Positions 9,335-17,687 of a stretch of DNA of 64,000 bases are shown one piece after another (within the stretch, counting starts at the first letter, position 1; each line of letters begins with the position of its first letter). This DNA is from an uncultured Oceanospirillales bacterium (GTDB lineage: Bacteria > Pseudomonadota > Gammaproteobacteria > Xanthomonadales > SZUA-36). Made by a program: the position numbers and the translations under genes. The stretch spans positions 1,674,842 through 1,738,841 of the forward strand of contig CAJXKA010000001.1 of NCBI GenBank assembly GCA_913055655.1. Direction: 5' to 3'. The notes under the pieces were generated by a model. The model did not search any database and had not been told where the DNA came from. It saw nothing but the letters and a program-made list of their open reading frames with translations.

Positions 9335-11485
9335 TTACGGCGCCCGCTGGTCCAGGCCGGCCTGCACCAGGTCGGCACGCTGGAGTTCAAGGCGTGCCAG
9401 CAGCGCTTGGCGCCCATCGGCGCTGATCGCCATGCCATATTCCGGAATGTGCTCCAGCACCCGCACGGTGTCGATACCGCCGCCGGGCCAGCGCCAGCGG
9501 CGGATCTCGTGGTGCTCCCCGGTGACCGCCAGGAAGTAAACGCCATCCGGCCCCAGGGTGAAGCTGTGGACGGGGCCTTCGCCCACTTCAACCTGCTCGA
9601 CCTCACCGCCTGAAACGGGGACGCGCCAAAGTTGTTTGTCCAGTGCGCTGCCATTGACCATGTACAGCCACTCGGCGTTGGGCCCATCGCCGACCACCTC
9701 GTAGAAGTCAGGCGCTATCACCACCGGCGGCGCTTCCCCGGGGCGCACCGCCCAGGTTGCGGGCTGGCCTTCCGCGCGGTTCACCGATGCGATGTACAGG
9801 GTCCGCCCATCCCGGGACCAGGCCAGGTCGTAGTCGGAAGCCGGCTCATCGAACACCGGCCGGGCCGGCGCCAGTGGCCCATCGCGCAGGTAGGCCTGCA
9901 GCAGGCCATCCTTCGCCACGGCATACGCCATCACGCCCGTGGCCGCTGAGATCGTCGGATGCCAGATATAGGTGCTGCGATGGTCGGTCCATTGCTGCTC
10001 GTTGCTGCCGTCGGCATTGCCGACCCAGATCTCGCGGTATCCAGTGCGGTCGGAAATGAATGCAATCCGGCCATCATGCAGCGTGTAGGGGAAGCGTTCG
10101 CGCTGGCTGCTGCCGAACAGCCGTTGCTCGTCACCCGTGGCCAGGTCGATCGCCCAGATATCGTTTTCCATCGACCGGCGCGCGTAGACCAGTCGCCAGC
10201 TGGAACCACCGTTGACCGCTGCGATGGTGGGCTGTTCGCCACCCTGGTCGGCACCGACCAGGAGCAGGGGCTCACCCGAACCATCGGCGGCCGTTCGCCA
10301 CAGCCCGGTGCGCGGCCAGCGGCCACTGGTGAAGACGATATCCTGGCCGTCGGGTGTCCAGGCAGGGTCAGTGTTCCATTCCATCGCCCCCGGCAGGGCG
10401 CGGGGCGCCGACACACCGGACTGCCCGGAATCAAGGTCGACAACGTACACACTGCCGTTCAACGGGCTGTGCACACGGGTAAACGCCAACTGGCCGCCGG
10501 CAGGTGAGAATACAGGTGCGACATCCACCATCCCGGTTGGCGGGTCGGTCAGGATGACGCGCTCGCCGCTTTCAATGTCCAGCAGCGTGACCCACTGGCG
10601 GTAAGGTTTTCGGGTGCCCTCGGTAAAGGCCAGAGTGCGGCCATCCGGCGACCAGTCAATCCCGCTGTAAATGGTGCGGGCCGTGTCGAAATTATCCGGC
10701 ACGGTGAACTCATGCACGACGCGCTCCGCGCCACCCAGGGCGGGGACCACGACCAGCTGTCGCCGTGCCGTGCCTGACCGGCGCACGAACACGATGTGAT
10801 CACCGTCCGGCGACCACGCGGGACTCTCCTCCACGGCCGTGGAATCGGTCAGGCGCAGCACTCCATCGACGCCGACCAGCCGCACATACAGGTCGACCTG
10901 CTGGTCTGGCCCGGTCCAGGTGTAAGCCACCTGGCGACCATCCGGGGACAGCGCCGGGTGGGCTTCGATGCCGGCGTCGGTGGTCAGCAGCTCGGTCAGG
11001 ATGGGCGCCGGGGCGCGATCGACGGCCGGTGCGCCACGCTCTGACCAGGGCATGGACCAGAGCAGGGCCACGGCCGACAGCACGACAATCAGCGTCACGA
11101 TGACACGGGTTACGGTAATCACCCGCACCCCGGCGGCTGAAGGTTTTCCGGTTTGGGTCCCGGCACCAGGTTCAATACTTGATTGCGTGGTTTCTGGCGC
11201 AGAGGCGGCGGGCGCTTCAGCCGGGTCTTCGCTGCTGCCGTGGATCACCAGGCTGCGCCGGTTCAGCCAACGGTCAATTTCATGCTGGTAGGCGAACACG
11301 GTGGCGCCGGAATCGTGCACCAGGCGACGGACGGGCAAGCCCTCTTTTTCCTCCCAGCGCTGTACCGTGCGCACGGTCTTGCCCAGGTAATTCGCGATCT
11401 CCTTCCACGAACCCAGGCGCTTGCGTTCAACCTTTTGGGTCGCCGATGTCGATGACGTCGCGCCCGGCGGCTTCAATCCCCTCAT
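9335..11485 (-). CDS. HTH-TM-TolB propeller protein (CadC-like layout)
   Basis: A 716-aa protein. An N-terminal MerR/excisionase-like helix-turn-helix spans about residues 22-80 (SWKEIANYLGKTVRTVQRWE). A Ser/Thr/Pro linker follows, then a single membrane helix near 146-166, then a large WD40-like beta-propeller of PD40/TolB repeats (several DGR-type blades, e.g. LSPDGRQVAY and WSPDGDHIVF). The topology matches one-component membrane regulators of the CadC type: cytoplasmic DNA binding and a periplasmic sensor. The ligand and target promoters are unknown. It is the last of three minus-strand genes, 75 bases after the acyltransferase. Confidence 0.75.
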   Translation of the reverse strand: MRGLKPPGATSSTSATQKVERKRLGSWKEIANYLGKTVRTVQRWEEKEGLPVRRLVHDSGATVFAYQHEIDRWLNRRSLVIHGSSEDPAEAPAASAPETTQSSIEPGAGTQTGKPSAAGVRVITVTRVIVTLIVVLSAVALLWSMPWSERGAPAVDRAPAPILTELLTTDAGIEAHPALSPDGRQVAYTWTGPDQQVDLYVRLVGVDGVLRLTDSTAVEESPAWSPDGDHIVFVRRSGTARRQLVVVPALGGAERVVHEFTVPDNFDTARTIYSGIDWSPDGRTLAFTEGTRKPYRQWVTLLDIESGERVILTDPPTGMVDVAPVFSPAGGQLAFTRVHSPLNGSVYVVDLDSGQSGVSAPRALPGAMEWNTDPAWTPDGQDIVFTSGRWPRTGLWRTAADGSGEPLLLVGADQGGEQPTIAAVNGGSSWRLVYARRSMENDIWAIDLATGDEQRLFGSSQRERFPYTLHDGRIAFISDRTGYREIWVGNADGSNEQQWTDHRSTYIWHPTISAATGVMAYAVAKDGLLQAYLRDGPLAPARPVFDEPASDYDLAWSRDGRTLYIASVNRAEGQPATWAVRPGEAPPVVIAPDFYEVVGDGPNAEWLYMVNGSALDKQLWRVPVSGGEVEQVEVGEGPVHSFTLGPDGVYFLAVTGEHHEIRRWRWPGGGIDTVRVLEHIPEYGMAISADGRQALLARLELQRADLVQAGLDQRAP

Positions 11486-11560
11486 CCCTGGCCCCTGTGA
11501 TTTCCCTGACCCCTGTCGCAGTGTTCCGGCACACGCTCGAAGCGGCCGCCTCTACCAAAA

Positions 11561-12817
11561 TTAGCGCAGAAATCCCCCTGTGTCATGCAATGTCGCGCCT
11601 TGTCCGGCGGCACGCGAGAACTGTCGCGGCCGGCGCCGGCCGTTCAGCACCCGGCCGATGAAAGTGGAACGCACGAACAGGTCATAGGCCAGTAAAGCCA
11701 CCACCACGGTGACGATGGCGATGAACGGCAACTTGATCGCCCAATGGAGCGGCCATTCCGCAACGGCAACCTGCAACCAGACCACCAGCGGCAGGTGCAC
11801 CAGGTATAGCCAGTACGACCCGTCGGCAACGTAGCGGACGCCCGGGCTGGGGCGGTCCAGAAAGCGCCGGAACAAGCCGATGGTGACCGCCACCAGGCCC
11901 CACATCATGCCGGCGTAGCCAAAAACGAAAATCGCGCGAAACAGCCCGAAGCGCGGGTGCGCAGGCTGCAGCTGAAACTTTGCCAGGACAAGGGTGAGCG
12001 CGATCAACGCGACCAGCGCGACGACCCGCCATGCCGAAAGCCGGGCGAAGCGGTCCATCAGCGCAGGCTGACGGTGCAGCAGCCAGCCGAACACAAAAAA
12101 CCCCGTGTAAACCGCCAGCACCGGCAGGTCGGGCGCCAGCGATTTGTCCGGGGTATCCATGCCCCAGCCGTCCATCCACCACAGGCAGATGGTGGTCGGG
12201 ATCAGCAATACGATCCAGCCCGGCGCCCGGTTGACCACCCATTGCATGACGGCATCGGCCTGGCGGGTAAATGACCGGGCCAGCGCCGGCCACAACCCCA
12301 GCACGGCCCGTGCGGCCAGGATGATGGCCGTGATAAGCAGAAGGTAGTAGAGAAACCACAGGTGTGTGCCGACGAACAGCCCGGCCGGCAAGCTCGCCAG
12401 CGAGCCGTACCCGGCCGCCAGACCTGCCAGGATATCCACCTGTCCGCGAAGGCTCTGCCCCCCCATCACCCAGCCGCTGACAAGCAACGGTCGCAACGCG
12501 AACCAGCCGATGACGAAGGGAATACCAATGCGCAGCACCCTTGATAGTACAAACGAACGGGCACCGTTGCGGTGGAATGTCATGTGGCTGAAATACCCGG
12601 CGATCAGGAAGAACAGTTCCATGCGGAAACTGTGGCTGACCAGCGCGAAGCCCGATACCAGCGGGCTGGTGGACACGTCCATGACCGCCCAGCCGATAAA
12701 CACCGGCAGGAACGACATGGCCGCGTGAAACACCACGCCAAGCAGTAACGCGAAAGCCCGGACCGCGTCCAGGTAGTCCAGGCGTGCGTTTACCGGCTCA
12801 GTAGAAGCTGATGTCAT
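11561..12817 (-). CDS. acyltransferase-3 family membrane protein (OpgC/MdoC-like)
   Basis: A 418-aa polytopic protein with about ten hydrophobic helices. It begins with the family signature RLDYLDAVRAFALLLGVVFH, whose His is the candidate catalytic residue. Acyltransferase-3 proteins move acyl or succinyl groups onto exported glycans or lipids; the overall pattern is closest to glucan-modifying OpgC-type members. The ATG at 12817 was preferred over the one at 12850 because it shortens the overlap with the upstream CIA30 gene to 20 bases. Either start leaves the two genes translationally coupled. Confidence 0.82.
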   Translation of the reverse strand: MTSASTEPVNARLDYLDAVRAFALLLGVVFHAAMSFLPVFIGWAVMDVSTSPLVSGFALVSHSFRMELFFLIAGYFSHMTFHRNGARSFVLSRVLRIGIPFVIGWFALRPLLVSGWVMGGQSLRGQVDILAGLAAGYGSLASLPAGLFVGTHLWFLYYLLLITAIILAARAVLGLWPALARSFTRQADAVMQWVVNRAPGWIVLLIPTTICLWWMDGWGMDTPDKSLAPDLPVLAVYTGFFVFGWLLHRQPALMDRFARLSAWRVVALVALIALTLVLAKFQLQPAHPRFGLFRAIFVFGYAGMMWGLVAVTIGLFRRFLDRPSPGVRYVADGSYWLYLVHLPLVVWLQVAVAEWPLHWAIKLPFIAIVTVVVALLAYDLFVRSTFIGRVLNGRRRPRQFSRAAGQGATLHDTGGFLR

Positions 12818-13385
12818 CGACTTCGTACTCGAATTCGCCGGCGCGGACATCCCAGCTGACCAGGCTGATGCTGAGCAGCGTTGCGGGATCGAGCGCCGTG
12901 GGTTCCGACCAGGCCCGTTTCATGTCGTCAAAGGCAACGCGAACCTCGTGGAACTCGCCGTCGGCCGGTGCCTGTACCTGGGCAGCGTGGTAGTCGTAAT
13001 TGGTGACCTTGGCACTGTTCGCCGTCACGCTCAGGTTGCCCGACTTGACGCGAACCTTCAGGCGGATGCCCTCGAAAGCAGCCGCGTCGACCGGCGCGCC
13101 CTCCGGGTCCAACAGCAACGCGACACTGGCCCAGCCCAGTTGCCCACGCGGCGGCGTGATGGTCCCACTGGCGTTGAAAACACCCGCCTCAACCGTGTGC
13201 TCGATGGTCGTCTGGCCGCCGGCCGTGGTGTCGGTGAAAAACATGCGATCGATGCCCAGGCTGTTGCGGCCGGGTTCGCTGAAATCGTCGATGCCTGGTG
13301 TAACCGATGCGGCCAGCACCATGCCGGACAGGCCGGCCAGGGCCATACAGGTGAATGAGTGACGTACCGTGCGAATCGTGGTCAT
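12798..13385 (-). CDS. secreted CIA30 (NDUFAF1-like) domain protein
   Basis: A 195-aa protein with a signal peptide (residues 1-25) and a beta-sandwich of the CIA30/NDUFAF1 type. Support comes from the opening DDFSEPGRNSLGIDR, the GxIxLKVRVKSG-like strand and the closing SWDVRAGEFEYEVDDISFY, which resembles the carbohydrate-binding-like C-terminus of the family. The ATG at 13385 has an ACGGAG ribosome site seven bases upstream; the frame is open further upstream. Bacterial members are mostly uncharacterised. Its overlap with the acyltransferase gene suggests a role in the cell envelope rather than in respiratory complex I. Confidence 0.7.
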   Translation of the reverse strand: MTTIRTVRHSFTCMALAGLSGMVLAASVTPGIDDFSEPGRNSLGIDRMFFTDTTAGGQTTIEHTVEAGVFNASGTITPPRGQLGWASVALLLDPEGAPVDAAAFEGIRLKVRVKSGNLSVTANSAKVTNYDYHAAQVQAPADGEFHEVRVAFDDMKRAWSEPTALDPATLLSISLVSWDVRAGEFEYEVDDISFY

Positions 13386-13476
13386 GACTATGCTCCGTGA
13401 CAGGTTCAGGGTTTGAGCGGTCAACCGGGGGCGCCCGGTCAATCCGTGTTCATGGTTCTAGTGCCTGCCAACGGCG

Positions 13477-13553
13477 AAAAGGTGACAGGCGCCCCGATTT
13501 CTGTGCCCGTCCACCCGCGCATTTGTTTTTTTTGTTTCCACCTGTCACCTTTT
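13477..13553. repeat. REP-like inverted repeat with AAAAGGTGACAGG arms
   Basis: AAAAGGTGACAGG (13477-13489) and its exact complement CCTGTCACCTTTT (13541-13553) enclose a 51-base loop containing a T8 run. Both arms also border a GGCGCC-type edge. Sequences of this style recur in proteobacterial genomes as REP-type elements associated with RAYT transposases; no transposase is present here. It lies between two divergent genes and could also attenuate transcription. Confidence 0.5.
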
Positions 13554-13579
13554 GGCGCCAACCGGGCACTTGTGTAGTG

Positions 13580-15196
13580 ATGCTGATGAAATCTCACACA
13601 CCACCCCCCCAAACCGGGACCGACGCCGCCCTGGTGGCGGCTTCCCTGGCGGGCGACCGCGAGGCCTTCGGGCGGATCGTGGCCCGTTACCAGGCCCTTC
13701 TCTGCTCGGTCGCCTATGCGTCGCTGGGCAACCTGGCGCAGAGCGAAGACCTGGCCCAGGAAGCCTTTGTCGAGGGCTGGAACAAGCTTGCCAGTCTTCA
13801 GGAGCCGGCAAAGCTCAAGTCCTGGTTGTGCGGCATTCTCCGCTTCAAGCTCAGCCACCATCGACGCCGCGAGTCGCGCCAGCCCGTGGCCGGCGCGCAC
13901 GACCTGGAGCAGGCGGGACAGCTGGCATCGGAATCGCCGGATGCCGAGGACTATTCGATGAAAGCAGAAGAGCAGGCGCTGCTCTGGCAATCGCTGGAAA
14001 AGGTGCCGGAAAACTACCGCGAAGTGTTAATCCTGTTCTATCGCGAACAGCGTTCGGTGGCGCATGTCGCCGACGAACTCGACCTGACCGAAGCGACGGT
14101 TAAACAACGCCTGTCGCGCGGTCGCAAGATGCTCAAGGCGCACATGATGGCCTTCGTGGAGGACGCGCTGTCGCGCAGCACGCCCGGGCACGTCTTCACG
14201 GCCGGCGTGATTGCCGCGCTACCAGCAGCCCTGGCGACCCCCGCAAAAGCCGCGGGGGCCGGCGCCGTCGCGGCAAAGGCCGGGTCTGCCCTGAAGTGGA
14301 CGGGCCTGGCGACTTTCATGGCCTCGGCGTCCGGATTGATCAGCTCGGCATTCGCACTGCGGGCCACGCTGGACCGGGCGCGAACGGGACGAGAACGCCG
14401 AAGGATCGTGCGCACCGTGATCGCCTTCGTCGGTATCGCGCTGTTGTTCGCGGCCGGATTGTTCGGGTTGCGTCAGTGGGCGCTGGCGATTCCGGCGCAG
14501 GCCACTGCCCTGGCCTGGTCGTCGCAGGCCCTGGTCGTGGGTTTCATCACCGGGTACGCGATACTGACGGCACGACTGCTCAGCGGCATGCGCGCGCTTC
14601 GCTCTGCCGAGCGGCTTCGCCGGCCTGAGCGCTTCACCGGCGAGGCCGACCAGCCCGGCGCGAAGCAGAAGGAATACCGCAGTCGCCTCGGCCTCTTAGG
14701 CATTCCACTGGTCCACATCAAGTTCGCCCAGGCCGAGGATGGCGAACCGCCGGCCATCGGCTGGATCGCCGCCGGCGAGCGCGCCATCGGCGTCCTGTTT
14801 GCCTGGGGCGGATTCACGGTCGGGCTGGTCAGCGTGGGCATCGTATCCGTCGGGGTCGTGTCATTAGGTGCCGTCGGAATCGGCGTGGTCGGCGTGGGAA
14901 CGGTCGGCGTTGGACTTCTCGCCATCGGCGCCGCGGCCATCGGCGTCACGGCCTTTGGCTCCCTGTCCGCACTGGGCTGGACCGGCGCACTCGGCAACGG
15001 ATTCGCACTGGCCCGGGGTGGCGCCATCGCCCCCATCGCCATCGCCCCGGAGACCAACAATGCGGCGGCCGCGGACATCCTCAACCTTGCCCAGGTCAAC
15101 CAGTCACATGTGCTGGTGATGGTGGCCATCACCGTCCTGGTGGTCGTGCCCGTGACGCTCTACGCCCAGGCGGTCCGGCGACGGCTCCGCCAGTAA
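13580..15196 (+). CDS. ECF sigma factor with membrane and glycine-pentad C-terminal extension
   Basis: About 538 aa. Residues 1-190 are an ECF sigma factor: sigma2 (DREAFGRIVARYQALLCSVAY, SEDLAQEAFVEGW) and sigma4 (PENYREVLILFYREQRSV, with the LDLTEATVKQRLSRGRKML recognition helix). The remaining 350 residues are unusual. They hold an Ala-rich hydrophobic segment, two or three membrane helices (about 239-330), a charged linker, and at about 414-462 a run of hydrophobic five-residue repeats with Gly at the third position. A membrane-tethered, self-regulated sigma factor is inferred. The start could be the ATG at 13580 or the one at 13586. Confidence 0.8.
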   Translation: MLMKSHTPPPQTGTDAALVAASLAGDREAFGRIVARYQALLCSVAYASLGNLAQSEDLAQEAFVEGWNKLASLQEPAKLKSWLCGILRFKLSHHRRRESRQPVAGAHDLEQAGQLASESPDAEDYSMKAEEQALLWQSLEKVPENYREVLILFYREQRSVAHVADELDLTEATVKQRLSRGRKMLKAHMMAFVEDALSRSTPGHVFTAGVIAALPAALATPAKAAGAGAVAAKAGSALKWTGLATFMASASGLISSAFALRATLDRARTGRERRRIVRTVIAFVGIALLFAAGLFGLRQWALAIPAQATALAWSSQALVVGFITGYAILTARLLSGMRALRSAERLRRPERFTGEADQPGAKQKEYRSRLGLLGIPLVHIKFAQAEDGEPPAIGWIAAGERAIGVLFAWGGFTVGLVSVGIVSVGVVSLGAVGIGVVGVGTVGVGLLAIGAAAIGVTAFGSLSALGWTGALGNGFALARGGAIAPIAIAPETNNAAAADILNLAQVNQSHVLVMVAITVLVVVPVTLYAQAVRRRLRQ

Positions 15197-15227
15197 CCGC
15201 TATCTGCGGTGCCGGCTGTAGGCGGCA

Positions 15228-16907
15228 CTACTCCCAGGTGATGTTCACGCCTGCACCCAGCCATTCGTCGGCAAATCGCAGGTAGTGATCCTCGATCACG
15301 TCACGGCGGATTTTCATCGTCGGGGTCAGCATGCCGCTCTCGATGGTCCAGGGTTCGCGGGTGATGACCACGCAGGCCAGCTGCTCGTGGTGTTCTAGTT
15401 CGCTGTTGACCTTGTCCAGGTGCGCCGCCAGCCCCGCCGCGAACGCCTCGCGCGCCTCGTCGTCGGGTAACGGCAGTTCCGGCGACAGCATCACCAGGGC
15501 GAAGGGCTGCGGGTGACCGGGGCCGGTCACGCAGACCGCCTCCAGGCCCGGGAACGCGCCAAGCCGGTTTTCGATGGGGACCGGGGCAACGTATTTGCCC
15601 TTGCTGGTCTTGAACAGGTCCCGGGTCCGGCCGGTGATTCGCAGGCGGCCGGCCTCGTCGGTTTCGCCCCGGTCACCGGTGTGGAAGAAGCCGTCCTCGG
15701 TGTAACCCGCAGCCGTTTCCTCCGGCATCTTGTAGTAGCCCAGCATCTGCCCGGGGCTCTTGACCAGGACCTCGCCGGATTCGTCGATCCGGCACTCGAC
15801 GCCATTCAGCGGTGTGCCCACGTAACCCGGGCGCATCTCGCCGATCCGCACCGCGTGCGAGGTCGCGGCGTTCTCAGACATGCCAAACACCTCGAGCAGG
15901 TCGAGGCCCAGGCCGCGATACCAGCGGATGATCTCCGGCGACAGCGGCGCCGCCGCGGTCAGCGCGACATTGACATGATCCAGGCCCAGGCCTTCCAGTA
16001 TCTTGCGTTTCATCATGCCCGAGAGCACGGGAATGGCGAACAGCAGCCGCTGGCGTTTCGGCGGAATGCGCGCGTTCACGGCCTGGTAAAACTTCGTCCA
16101 AAGCCGCGGCACCGAGAAGAACCGTGTCGGGCGGGCCCGCTTGAGGTCGGCCACGAATGTTTCCAGGGAATCGTTGAAGAACACCTGGAAGCCGAAAATC
16201 ATCGACGGGATTTCCACCGCCACGCGCTCGCCGATATGCGCCAACGGCAGGTACGACAGCATCCGGTCTTCCTCGCCGGGCGCCCAGAGTTCGGCCGCGC
16301 AGCCGGCCGGCGCCACCAGCGAGCGGAAGCAATGCATGACGCCCTTGGGACGGCCGGTGGTGCCGGAGGTGTAAATGATGGTCGCCAGGTCTTCCATGTC
16401 GCGGTCGACCAGTTCGTCGAGCGGCTCACTGCCGGCCACGATGTCGTCCCAGGCCTGGCCACGGAACGCCGGCGCCATCGGCAGCGTGATGACGGGCAAT
16501 TCGTCCGGCAGTACCGGGCCAACCTGCTTCCAGCTGTCGGCCACACCATCCAGTTTGCCGAGCACCAGCAGCTTCGCCTCGCTGTGTTCGAGCACGTAGG
16601 TGGCGGTTTCAGCATTCGAGGTCGGGTAGATGGGCACGGTGACGTGGCCCGCCATCCAGATGGCCAGGTCGGCAATGAACCAGTGCGCGCTGTTGCGTCC
16701 CAGCAGGGCGATGCTCGAGCCTTCCGGCAATCCCAGGTCGACGAGATGGCGCGCGCCACGGCGCGCCTGGTCGACGACTTCGGCCCACGTCAGTTCCAGG
16801 ACTTTTCCGTCACCCAGCGGTTGGGTCAGGTAAACCTCGTCGGGCTTCTCCCTGGCCCATTTCAGCAGGTGCTGTACCGGTGATGAGAATTCAATGAACT
16901 GGCCCAT
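15228..16907 (-). CDS. long-chain fatty acid-CoA ligase (AMP-forming)
   Basis: A 559-aa adenylate-forming enzyme. The P-loop (IIYTSGTTGRPKG, about 178-190), the aromatic-rich substrate segment ending in a GMSE-type motif, TGDRGETDEAGRLRITGR and the KTSKGKYVAP C-terminal hinge are all present. It activates a fatty acid or other carboxylic acid to its CoA thioester. The start at 16907 follows a TGGAA ribosome site; the frame stays open for 250 further codons antisense to the TetR gene, and those are ignored. It is divergent from the TetR/TonB-receptor genes, with a palindrome in between. Confidence 0.9.
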   Translation of the reverse strand: MGQFIEFSSPVQHLLKWAREKPDEVYLTQPLGDGKVLELTWAEVVDQARRGARHLVDLGLPEGSSIALLGRNSAHWFIADLAIWMAGHVTVPIYPTSNAETATYVLEHSEAKLLVLGKLDGVADSWKQVGPVLPDELPVITLPMAPAFRGQAWDDIVAGSEPLDELVDRDMEDLATIIYTSGTTGRPKGVMHCFRSLVAPAGCAAELWAPGEEDRMLSYLPLAHIGERVAVEIPSMIFGFQVFFNDSLETFVADLKRARPTRFFSVPRLWTKFYQAVNARIPPKRQRLLFAIPVLSGMMKRKILEGLGLDHVNVALTAAAPLSPEIIRWYRGLGLDLLEVFGMSENAATSHAVRIGEMRPGYVGTPLNGVECRIDESGEVLVKSPGQMLGYYKMPEETAAGYTEDGFFHTGDRGETDEAGRLRITGRTRDLFKTSKGKYVAPVPIENRLGAFPGLEAVCVTGPGHPQPFALVMLSPELPLPDDEAREAFAAGLAAHLDKVNSELEHHEQLACVVITREPWTIESGMLTPTMKIRRDVIEDHYLRFADEWLGAGVNITWE

Positions 16908-16950
16908 GAGCGATTCCATTTTATAGGTATTGAGCGACTCACAGATCATG

Positions 16951-16981
16951 AAACATAACCTTGCTTGCTGCAAGTATGTTT
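16951..16981. promoter_or_regulatory. imperfect palindrome, candidate TetR operator
   Basis: AAACATA...CTTGC (16951-16957, 16960-16964) is mirrored by GCAAG...TATGTTT (16970-16974, 16975-16981), with a two-base asymmetry. It sits in the 129-base gap between the divergent acyl-CoA ligase and TetR genes, where an autoregulating TetR repressor would bind. Function is inferred from position. Confidence 0.5.
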
Positions 16982-17036
16982 CTTCGCTACACTGAATTCG
17001 TCTCGATGCGAGACCGGACCGGGGACCTGGATCACG

Positions 17037-17687
17037 GTGGCGCAAACCCATAAAAAGGCTCGCCTCACACAAGCGGAACGCACGGCAAGATCGGACGACA
17101 GGCTGTTCGAGGCCTCGGTCAACCTGATTGCGTCGAAAGGCCCACAGCGGGCCACGCTGTCGGAGATCGGCACACTTGCGGGCTACAGCCGTGGCCTGGC
17201 CGCGTACCGATATGGCACCAAGGACGTGTTCTACAGCGCCTTGATTGCCTACCTGCATGACTCGTGGGTCGCCGAGCTTGAACAGGCGGTGGCGGACACG
17301 TCCGGGGCGGACAGCATCATCGCCGCCGTCACGGCCCTGCAGCAGTTTTTCCGCAATGAACCCGACCAGCTCCGCGCGCTTTTCAAACTCTATTACTACT
17401 CGATCGACCACGAGTCGGTCACCACGCTCAAGCTCCAGGAAATCCAGGCCAGCCAGCGACGCGAAGCGGCCCGTTGGTTCCGCGAGTGCGACGCGTTCGA
17501 CCCCGCAGAACACTCGCCGGAGAACTTCGCCGAACAGTACAGCGCGCTCGTGTTCGGGGCGATCTACCAGTGGCTGGTCGACCCCGAACGAATCGATCTC
17601 TATGACCTGCTCGACTGCTGCAAATCGAGCTTGCTGCAACTCCTGCCGAAACCTCAAAACACCCGTACAGGGGAGAAAAAATCATGA
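17037..17687 (+). CDS. TetR-family transcriptional regulator
   Basis: A 216-aa regulator. The N-terminal helix-turn-helix covers about residues 13-62 (LIASKGPQRATLSEIGTLAG, then a YRYGTKDVFYSALI helix), followed by an all-helical ligand domain. The GTG at 17037 gives the usual short N-terminal arm; an in-frame TTG at 16965 would run through the palindromic operator and is unlikely. Its stop overlaps the TonB receptor start (ATGA). It probably controls the divergent acyl-CoA ligase and its own operon in response to a lipid or acyl-CoA ligand. Confidence 0.88.
   Translation: MAQTHKKARLTQAERTARSDDRLFEASVNLIASKGPQRATLSEIGTLAGYSRGLAAYRYGTKDVFYSALIAYLHDSWVAELEQAVADTSGADSIIAAVTALQQFFRNEPDQLRALFKLYYYSIDHESVTTLKLQEIQASQRREAARWFRECDAFDPAEHSPENFAEQYSALVFGAIYQWLVDPERIDLYDLLDCCKSSLLQLLPKPQNTRTGEKKS

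Noticed and set aside
15513..16883. 456-aa open frame on the plus strand
   Set aside because: It lies entirely antisense to the acyl-CoA ligase and has no recognisable domain; GC-rich codon use produces such open frames.
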